Assembly: GCF_001039355.2 (NCBI RefSeq)
Contig: NW_019774447.1
Coordinates: forward strand, 19,364-83,363
Direction: 5' to 3'
DNA from: Lingula anatina
Lineage: Eukaryota > Brachiopoda > Lingulata > Lingulida > Lingulidae
Length of the DNA: 64,000 nucleotides
Part shown: positions 56,207-64,000 of the stretch, in pieces
Layout of the letters: every line of letters starts with the position of its first letter
Position numbering within the stretch: the stretch's first letter is position 1
Program-made: the position numbers and the translations under genes
The notes under the pieces: generated by a model
The model's input: only the letters and a program-made list of their open reading frames with translations
Told to the model about the DNA's origin: nothing
Databases searched by the model: none

Positions 56207-58666
56207 ATGAGCAGCTGTCGTAAGCTGATCGTTTACTGGCAAAATGGGGCACAAGGTGGCAGCGCTAGTATGAACGACAAAAACTACACCACTTTGCCGC
56301 AGTCCACTAAAACTTTATCAGGGAGATATGTGAAGAACTCCTCACCCAGAGACAAACGTCGATCCAGATCACCAATTTCTGTTTCTAGTCTAAACCCACC
56401 AGCTGTGGAGAAATTTTTCACTGGTTTGGGCACCTTCAAACTGGTCCCGCCATCACCGCCAACGAGATGGAAAAGCAGTTTTGGAAGCATCGGCAAAAGG
56501 GCGAAAAGCATAGCTGCTCTCCACATCCCACCAGACACTGACAGCGAGGAAGGCGAGGTGGAGGACGCTCCCAGCCCAACTGGTGGTCTAAATAAGAACA
56601 ATATTTTCTTACGAAATGATTGGGTCCACAGGAGTCACAGCACTCTGGGGCCTGGCGGAAAATCAAAAGCGGTCCGACTGATCACCCTGCGAAAAAAACA
56701 AAATGGCAGAGAAGAGGAGAGTTCAGGGCCACAGTATTTGAGCAAAATCACCCTGAGTACCCAAAAATACCCAGATTCTGATGATTCCAGTAGTAAATAT
56801 GCCACCCCCTATGTCACACTCAAGAAAAGGCACATTGGGGGGAGTGCGTCCACTTGTTATAGCAGCCTCAGCGGCTCTTCCAGGTATGGAGGAGATACCA
56901 CAGAATGTTCATGTGATAGTAGTGAATTTTGTGTCTCTTCAGGAGGGGAGGTAGATGGCGAGGTGGACCAGGAGGAAGAAATAGTGCAGCCAAGGGTGAC
57001 CTTGAAGAATTGGGATCCTGTAAGCATTGTTTGTAAATTTTTGTAACCATAATGATTGTTTTTTTTTGTTTGTTTGTTTGTTTTTTATTTACCACTAAAC
57101 TTTCGCTGTTCTAGTATTCTCTAATTCTATTCCTCTTCATGGCATTCTGACACTAATTGAATTTTGATCTTTTGAATCTGACTGTCTTTCTTCTTGACTT
57201 TTGTTAATCTTTTCACATGCTTCTACTCTATCACACGGGTACTGCATATATATATATATATAATGATCCCTTTGTGTGTCTAAGTTGCTGTCCTGCACAG
57301 CTGTTGTTTACCCTTAAACTGCCAAACCATATTTTTGTTTTTTTCTGGATGTCCTGTGTTAATCTTTCTATTAAATTTTCAATTTGTTGTATTTTTATTT
57401 ATGGAAGGCAAAGGGGATAAAACATTACTGCCATATGTACAAATATGGGTCTCCAAATTAACGTAGATATCCATTTTAAGAAAAAAAAAAAAAGCTCTAA
57501 CATCCTTGAACGTCACTGCCAAAAGTGCATGTCTGCGTATTTCTGCTTGACGCCTGCCAAGGTGCCACACCTTGGAGAGTTAAATGTCAGTATACTATAC
57601 CAATAGGTCAGCCAAATATATGTGTTAAAATATTGGTCATGGTGGCAGGTGTTCAGCCCCTCATGTCTGCTTGCTATCATGGCAGTTTTCACCACACAAT
57701 TTATCTTTTTGATTTTTCATTTATTTACTATGGTCTATTTTCTTATTATATATATATTTTTTTCTCTATTTTTCATTTATTAAAGTGTTGTCGACTATTT
57801 TCTTAGCCTGTTTTTTGCATCTCCATTATTATGTTTTTGGGTGATATTTAAGATCTTCCTGAATATATTTTAAGTAGTGAACTCTGCATTGTGACCTTTC
57901 TGTACATCGTTTTAGTTGGTCACAGGAAAAAAAAACGAAAAAAAAAAAAAACGATGGAATGAAGACGTTTCTCCATATTCCATATCCATAATCATACTAT
58001 TGTCACTTAAATGTTTAAGTTTTTCTTTCTCTTATGTCTTTTGTAGGTGAAATTGATGAAGGAGATATATAGAATAAAACTTGAACCTCAGGTACGTGTT
58101 TTTCTGACAGATTTTTATTGTTTATTTTTCTCATTTAAGATGAACTGAAATAATTCGTAAACAAACCATTTTTATCGACATAAACAAGAATTACAAGTAT
58201 TAACTGACCTTTGAGTGATAGTAACCACTTACTTTGGAACTAAAATATTAGTGGAAGTATGTTTCGGCCCACATATCAGGACTACATATCAATGGTAGAC
58301 CTGGTAGACCTGTGAATGATTTTCACTCTGGGTAGTAAAGTAATAGTAAAGTAAATTCTTTGGCAACATGAACAGTCTTATTGATAAGGAATTACAAGGT
58401 AAATTATTCCTGGTTTGTGTAAAGTACCAAGACAAAAATGATTACGTATATCACCAAGTTGTTAAGATTTAGAAAGTAGTCTCTTAACCACCATTTGACT
58501 TCTACTTTTATTTTGTGTCCAGGAGGATGAAGACCTTGCCACCAAGTTCATTACCATGGAAGGTTACATGGAGAAATTACCCATGGGAAAGAAAAAAGCT
58601 ACATTGCTTAAAACATGGAAGAAAAGATACTTCCGAGCCAAAGAAGGAAATTTGTTCTATTATGAT
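56207..58666 (+). CDS. PH-domain protein, 5' part (three exons seen, 334 codons)
   Basis: Exons 56207-57019, 58047-58091 and 58523-58666 join in frame at phase 0. The ATG at 56207 (CAAAATGAGC) opens a 271-residue Ser/Pro/Lys-rich, probably disordered region with many SP sites (SRSPISVSS, PPSPPTRW) and an acidic stretch (DTDSEEGEVEDAPSP), consistent with a phosphorylated scaffold. A short linking exon (VKLMKEIYRIKLEPQ) precedes the start of a pleckstrin-homology domain: MEGYMEKLPMGKKKATLLKT then WKKRYFRAKEGNLFYYD, i.e. beta strands 1-3 with the phosphoinositide-binding basic loop. The rest of the PH domain is missing here. The next exons should lie further on, possibly at 59070 and beyond 63996. 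I cannot name the orthologue. Confidence 0.75.
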
Positions 58667-59069
58667 GTAAGTTAAAAAATTGGTAACTATAAAGTTGAAG
58701 TGACATTCACAAACATTAAAGAGAAAACAGGGTTGGATATTGCTCATTATATTACTCTCTAAAGGTACAACATCACTTAAATACTATATTGAGGGCTTGC
58801 ACAAATAACCCTGTGTTTCCTGTGTTAGGAAACAGAATTACCCCCTATTGAAATTATGCCACTAGCATCGTAGATTTAATGTATTTTAGATACTTCTTAA
58901 TAAGAAAACTTCAGCATGAATAAGATTATGTATGTCTACCATTTTTCATTAGAAAAGGTGATGAAGTAAAACATTCTTTAAATTTTAAGTAAATAACAGT
59001 TTTATCTAAAATCTCAGCACAGACTTAACAATAACTCAAAGTACATTTTCTTCATTCTTTACAAATTAG

Positions 59070-59078
59070 GACACGGAG
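59070..59078 (+). other. Candidate 9-bp microexon of the PH-domain gene
   Basis: ACAAATTAG|GACACGGAG|GTAGGT has an acceptor and donor around nine bases encoding DTE. It would extend ...LFYYD with DTE in frame, at the usual PH beta3-beta4 loop. Splice strength is ordinary and a 9-bp exon is easily found by chance. Confidence 0.25.
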
Positions 59079-59092
59079 GTAGGTAATGGTGT

Positions 59093-59176
59093 CATGGCTA
59101 CATGTTGTGTTGCCATGGCTACATGTTGTGTTGCCATGGCTACATGTTGTGTTGCCATGGCTACATGTTGTGTTGC
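59093..59176 (+). repeat. 21-bp minisatellite, four copies
   Basis: CATGGCTACATGTTGTGTTG plus C is repeated without change at 59093, 59114, 59135 and 59156. As 21 is a multiple of three the unit reads as a WLHVVLP heptapeptide, but no gene context supports translation. Confidence 0.95.
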
Positions 59177-59179
59177 CTA

Positions 59180-60173
59180 TGTGTTCAGCCATTGCAGCCA
59201 TTGATTTCATGCAGGATTTTGGAGCTATTTGGGGGTCCCTGGTTCAGTATAACATACTAACATTCCTGGTGCCATGTGTTTTATTGCCTAAGCTTGTTTT
59301 GACATACCTGGTCTCGTATCCATGGTGTATCTGTTGTATACAGTTGGTAAACTGGTCTAGGTTTATTACTAACCAAAATACATCTTTATATCAACATGGA
59401 AAATTGACCTGGTTAACTGTTCTACCCTTTTGAAATCTTTTTGCAGAACACATCCCATTGGATTGAGTCACTGAGAAGGGTAGTCTGTTTCCTTACTATT
59501 AATTTTAAACACTGGCAGTCCTTTTTGCCTTGGAGAAGTTCCACTCTGAATCCAAATTTGATCTAAGTTATATGAAAACATGTAAATTCACTGTAAAATG
59601 GTCCAGTTTTTCAGAAAATTCCACCTTCTATTTACCACTTACAAGTGGACCAAATTTCCAAATACCATTTTTAGTTCACACTTTCTTACTTAACAGGTTT
59701 GTGCCTGGAGCCACCCATTCCTTTGTAATTACTAAAACGGTTGGTCTCAGACCACTTTTGGGTTCAAATTATTCTTTTAATACCCATTCCCCAGTAACAT
59801 GGCTTGGTATTGTGAGTAAAGACCCAAAACCCTTAACACTCAAGAGGTGACCTTTTGGTAATGTGGTTACAATTTTTTGAGAGAGGGGATAGGGCCAATA
59901 CCTACTAACAATTCATACTTTATGTGGGGAACAATATTTTTTAATACATAAGCAATATTATTGTTGTCCTGTACAAAATATCTTGTCAGAATCCTCTTAG
60001 TATCTAAACATTTTGTTCCTATTGGAGCTAACCAGTATACCATTCCTATGGTCTAATGTTGGCCTAGGTTGTTAGCAGTACAGTGTTTAGAAAACTTTAT
60101 AGAAAATAAGCAAAGTTATGAAAGTAAAGGTGTACTTATAATGTTGAACCTAGTCATGGAAGTTAAAGAGTGA
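59180..60173. other. Intronic/intergenic, nothing recognised
   Basis: Open frames here (for example 59530-59850) have no recognisable motif and no splice context. Confidence 0.3.
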
Positions 60174-60321
60174 TACGGTAAAGTCTTGAAAATTTCGTCG
60201 CTTAAAAATTAATTAATATTTTTAATTGTGTAAATCCGACTAATTTTTCAAAATTACCTCTCCCCGACTCCTGGGTATGACGAAATTTTCAAAAATTCGG
60301 CCTTTGGGCTTTTATCCTTAG
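60174..60321 (+). mobile_element. MITE-like element, copy 2
   Basis: Starts TACGGTAAAGTCTTGAAAAT and ends with the inverse of CTAAGGATAAAAG. Its first 27 bp are the exact inverse of the end of copy 1 at 53008-53034. TGAAAATTTCGTC occurs inside both ends in inverted orientation, giving an imperfect terminal inverted repeat. At 148 bp it is an internally shortened copy. Confidence 0.6.
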
Positions 60322-61021
60322 CGACTGTTATCTTTGACCCTCCTATATTGTGGGATATTTAAAACTACTTCCTAAGTCGTTTTCTGGTGGTAAATAATAA
60401 TATATTTATTACTGCATCTCGATTAAGCTTAATTTAACTTACTGTACCCGAAAATGTGTTGAGAATTATCTTCTCGGTAAGAAACATACCTCCTGATAGA
60501 GGAGAAGGATCAAGATAAGCTTAATTGCCTCCTTGCATTATAACCTGACCGCGACATATTTAAAAAAAATTATGCACTTGGCAACGTTTGTTGCATGCAG
60601 GGCTTTTCCCAGGATTGAATGTCAGGCCTTCTAAAAGTACCATCTATAACTTCCTAAAAATTTACAGGGAGTTAAAATAATTGCTCCCGCAGACGATCTT
60701 CCGCAATTTAAGTTTCTTGAACTTATATGAAAACTGAACGATCTCCCGATGATGATATGAAAATTGCCTTTTCGTCTCGCTCGGATCGCGAACGATCTCC
60801 CTCTGACGATCTTACGCGAACAAAGTCCTGGCGATATATTACGCAAACGATTCTTCGCCGAAGATACATGTATGCCGTGAGCGGGGAAGGGGGGGGGTTA
60901 AAGATGANCCTTTAGATAAGAGTTCCATAGGGCATCCGGTAGGAGATTTTCGGAAGTGTTTTAAGGCACATAAGTATACAGTATATATAACAGGTACATA
61001 TCTCCAATTAAAACATTCCAG

Positions 61022-61407
61022 ATGGTAAAGTGGTGGACACACTGGTGTTTGTTAGTACTGACTACGACAACTACGCCGTCACTTACGAAAAATCACCGAG
61101 TAGTCAATATCCAAGAATGATCACTTTATGGTCTCGCACCAAAACTCTACCCAGCAACCTCTCAACCAAATTCAAAGAAGTCTTGAAAGAATCGTTTTGT
61201 CTCGATCTCGACAATCCCACTCTTGGGCGATGGGTTTTCACAGTGAGGCACGTCGAAGGTAAGAAGCACAATCATGTGATACGTTTTCATAGAAACCCAT
61301 TCACAGTCAGCCCGTTTCACACAAAAAAATTTAATCCCAAAACTGATCTTAAATTTAAGAACACAATCATCGTCCACTTTGACACAAAACGAATCGAAAC
61401 ATTGTAG
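61022..61407 (+). CDS. Lipocalin (apolipoprotein D-like), isolated 3' exon
   Basis: An acceptor (ACATTCCAG ending at 61021) opens a frame that reads DGKVVDTLVFVSTDYDNYAV in its first residues (first codon split) and runs 125 codons to a stop. TDYDNYA is structurally conserved region 2 of lipocalins and WSRTKTLPSNLSTKFKEVL is region 3, the helix after the barrel. Lipocalins bind small hydrophobic ligands outside cells. The upstream exons with the G-x-W motif are not found between 58.7 and 61.0 kb. The tail (RFHRNPFTVSPFHTKKF) is unusually basic and long. It may be a truncated or relic copy, nested in the presumed PH-gene intron. Confidence 0.6.
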
Positions 61408-61409
61408 TA

Positions 61410-62730
61410 GTCCGAGTGAAAGTAAAATATTCTTTTATAACAGCTCGCGCCTTATCAGCATAAGTGCTCCAGTCTATGCCTTAAATGAGTCCCATTCTAT
61501 TTTTCTGTTCCAGCCTGCCCGTTTTGAGACAAGGCATAACGTAAGGCAAAAATGGGATGTGGACAGAAAATGTCGACAATATGCCACAATTTTTTGTAGT
61601 CGATATTCATTTTGCCTTTAAAAATAAATTCGAAATATAAACGTGCAATGCGTACTTCTTGATGCCAGCTTTATAGACACACGCACGCACTCACGTAGAC
61701 ACTCGCTATATATTTGGAATCCCGGAAATTTTAACAGTTCTCCTTTGGCCCTGTCCTAGTTATATCGGTAAAATGGTGCACCAAACTCTGCTCTGTTTGC
61801 GTATATGGTACTTTGAGAAGATGGCTTTGCAAAACAGCCCTTCATGTTCTCAGCCTTATCTGACTTATCTTACGCGGTAAGTTATTGTGGGATGATTACG
61901 TTTGGCAAGAATAAATGTCCGGTCAGCCTGAGAACGAAATTGAAATACCAAGCAGTGAAGGGTGCTTTAATCGAGAGGGTAACCCCAACGGCATATGTGG
62001 GACGAAAAAAAATCTTGAAACAACAGTCGCTTCTTTAAGCGAAGGGCGCAATGGTGGGTCATGCATGTTAAACACAGGGCTATGAATTTTCCCAACTAAC
62101 ACACTTGATATTCCTGAATATCCTATAAAAGCTGTCGAGTTGTAAGTCTAACGTTATAATAATTTCGTATTTTGGCATGGCGATATCTTTAGAAATGCAC
62201 TGTTCATTTAATTTTGGCTGCAACAGTGTGACATATATCAGTCACCTGGTTCATAGAAAGAAAAAAATTGTACAGTGATCGATGATGTGGAATACATAAA
62301 ACATATAAATATATAGGATACAGAACTGTAGTGCCCAAACAGTCATGTACAATATCTTCCCACAGATCAGGATAATAAAGATTAGCATTAGCCAAGAGAG
62401 CAATCGGGAACAGAGGAAGATCAGAGACATTTGCGAGACAATTATGACAAACAGGCACTGACGGGCTGTACATGTGGCGAAACTTCAAGACAAACCACTG
62501 GACCACAAGAACAACGGAGTGGATTCCGAGAATGGCCAGATGGAGGGACTATATTCCACCATCTGGGACCCACCTGGCCAAACCAGGCCATGCCAATGCA
62601 AGGGCCATTACCTGCAGAGGGAGGTGCCCTTCCAGTTGGCCCTGGATTGATTGATTGATTGGTTAATTGATAGATATAATATATAGAAAAAATAATTCCC
62701 TGATGGAGATATCCTGTTAGACGTCAAAAT
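61410..62730. other. Intergenic/intronic, nothing recognised
   Basis: No exon or element is supported in this interval, apart from a short ATTG tetranucleotide tract near 62646-62670. Confidence 0.3.
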
Positions 62731-62731
62731 A

Positions 62732-63450
62732 TTGGTAAATCAATTCCAAGACATATCAGATCTATTGGAAGCAAAAAAGACAGAATTGAAAAACATCAGA
62801 CAGAAGAAACTAAAAGGTATCCTTTTGCGAGCAAAAGCAAGGTGGGTGGAAGAAGGTGAGAAGCCGACAAAATACTTCTGTTTTCTAGAATCTAGACACT
62901 ACGTGAACAAAACTATACAAAATCTAGAACTGCAAGACGGAACTGTTATTTTTGATCAAAAGGAAATACTTAATGAAGCTAAATTATTTTATGAACGTCT
63001 GTATTCCTCAAAAATAGGAGAAAACACAAGGTTGATATATGACCTAATGTACATCACAGAAAAACGAAATATTCCAGGCTTGCTTGTTTTGATTGATTTT
63101 GAAAAGGCTTTCGATTCGGTTGACTAGGATTTTATAATTAATGTACTGGACTTCTTCAATTTTGGTGACGCAATTAAAAAATGGTTTGGGATATTAAGTT
63201 TCGACTGCAGCGCCTCCATTAGTCAGTGCGGTCATTTATCCGAATACTTCAGAATCTCAAGAGTATGCCACCTGGGTGACCTCCTCTCCCCGTACATTTT
63301 TATTTTATGTGCTGAAATACTTCCGTTATTGATCAAGAATAATAGTGATATTACTGGTATAAAGATAGAGAATACAGAATTTAGAATATCACAATATACT
63401 GACGACACTACCCTCACGGCAGCAGGCTCATTTCTTGCAGCATTTTATAC
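62732..63450 (+). pseudogene. L1-like non-LTR retrotransposon reverse transcriptase, dead fragment
   Basis: The frame reads RAKARWVEEGEKPTKYFCFLE, a hallmark of L1/Tx1-like elements upstream of the RT domain (quoted in part: ARWVEEGEKPTKYF), then LVLIDFEKAFDSVD, a stop (TAG where Trp is expected), and continues GDLLSPYIFILCAEIL and QYTDDTTL. The LVLIDFEKAFDSV block is RT motif A and QYTDD is motif C, where active elements have YADD. Sequence between 'YDLMYIT' and 'EKRNIPG' is deleted. The A-to-T change, stop and deletion show that it is inactive. Confidence 0.85.
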
Positions 63451-63595
63451 ACTTGATTTTTTTTTCAAAAATATCAGGTTTTAAAATTGGTCAGACATGT
63501 TTGAATTTAATTAGCTTCAGCAAAATAATATATTGCACTTTTTTCTTGTTTAATAATCTATTGTAGTTTTGGTTGAATACATTGTGGTATTGATC

Positions 63596-63596
<1 letters not shown>

Positions 63597-63652
<56 letters not shown>
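63597..63652. repeat. (TTA)n microsatellite
   Basis: About 18 TTA units, near the expected 3' flank of the L1-like fragment. Confidence 0.95.
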
Positions 63653-63791
63653 TTTACACCTATTGTTCATGAGATTATAAACTTATATTCGAGTGTTTGA
63701 GAGAGAGTGTGTGTAAGAGAAAGAGTGAGTGTGCATTTACCATACTTAGGTATGTGTACATTCTTGTACTGAAATTTTTCAATAAAAAAAT

Positions 63792-63907
63792 GTCTGTCAC
63801 GCCTAGTAAAGCTGTAAGGGGGTAATTATCTTTACCCTCTAGCTGATTCGGTAGAGACTCCCCAGGGAGTTCTAGATGGATTGATCTAGGCATGGGAACC
63901 GAGTCAT
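63792..63907 (+). repeat. tRNA-like SINE copy
   Basis: Shares AAAGCTGTAAGGGG, CCCAGGGAGTT and ATGGATTGATCTA with the pair at 24.5-24.7 kb. TAGCTGATTCGG (63840-63851) resembles a Pol III A box and GGATTGATCT (63878-63887) a B box, about 26 bp apart, as in tRNA-derived SINEs. Confidence 0.5.
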
Positions 63908-63969
63908 AGCCTCTCCACTGATAACAATCTTTTTCAAGAATGAGCGTTGTGTTTTGTGTTAAGTAAATG

Positions 63970-64000
63970 TTGATCCTTGCCTTCTCACTCCCACAGCTGC
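63970..64000 (+). other. Possible splice acceptor at the window edge
   Basis: CCTTGCCTTCTCACTCCCAC followed by AG ends at 63996, with a strong pyrimidine tract. It could open the next exon of the PH-domain gene; only four bases (CTGC) follow. Confidence 0.35.

Noticed and set aside
56284-56666. Minus-strand open frames opposite the PH-gene first exon
   Set aside because: Antisense to a clear coding exon with codon periodicity on the plus strand.

Overview
The window is eukaryotic, AT-rich nuclear DNA from an animal. Its genes are split into many short exons with GT-AG introns. Three multi-exon secreted or adhesion-type protein genes can be assembled exon by exon with the reading frame kept throughout. 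Non-coding sequence is full of decayed DNA transposons, non-LTR retrotransposons, SINE-like elements and microsatellites. The gene families (DD3-3 proteins, fasciclin, lipocalin) and the repeat types (piggyBac, Harbinger-like, RTE, CR1/L2-like and L1-like remnants) fit a marine invertebrate, perhaps a lophotrochozoan. I cannot name the species from sequence alone. A run of 308 Ns and several single Ns show this is a draft assembly.

Layout. 1.0-9.6 kb (-): a 14-exon DD3-3-family gene encoding a 758-aa type I membrane protein. 9.6-10.6 kb: a shared divergent promoter region. 10.6-19.7 kb (+): a second, diverged 13-exon DD3-3 gene encoding a 656-aa secreted protein without a membrane anchor. 21.5-25.4 kb (-): a two-domain fasciclin (FAS1) secreted protein of 315 aa. 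It contains two duplicated 99-bp exons separated by only 19 bp, which can hardly both be spliced in, so I predict mutually exclusive splicing. 26.4-34.7 kb: a transposon graveyard with piggyBac and Harbinger/DDE-type remnants, 78-bp and 104-bp minisatellites and an assembly gap. 34.9-36.7 kb (+): the 3' exons of a gene whose C-terminus resembles the kinetochore protein SKA3. 37.0-40.4 kb: a large foldback element with ~300-bp tandem subrepeats in its inverted arms. 40.6 kb: an orphan terminal exon. 44.0-47.1 kb (+): a two-exon gene for a secreted Gln/Ser/Met/Gly-repeat protein with a Cys-rich C-terminal domain of unknown family. 52.7-54.7 kb: a small MITE-like element and a 1.3-kb TIR transposon with an exact 7-bp target-site duplication. 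56.2-58.7 kb (+): the 5' exons of a PH-domain protein that probably continues beyond the window. 61.0-61.4 kb (+): a lone last exon of a lipocalin. 62.7-63.4 kb (+): a dead L1-like reverse transcriptase fragment.

The genes do not form an operon-like functional unit. The one clear relationship is the head-to-head DD3-3 paralogue pair. The strongest candidate for new biology is the fasciclin exon duplication at 22.35-22.57 kb.
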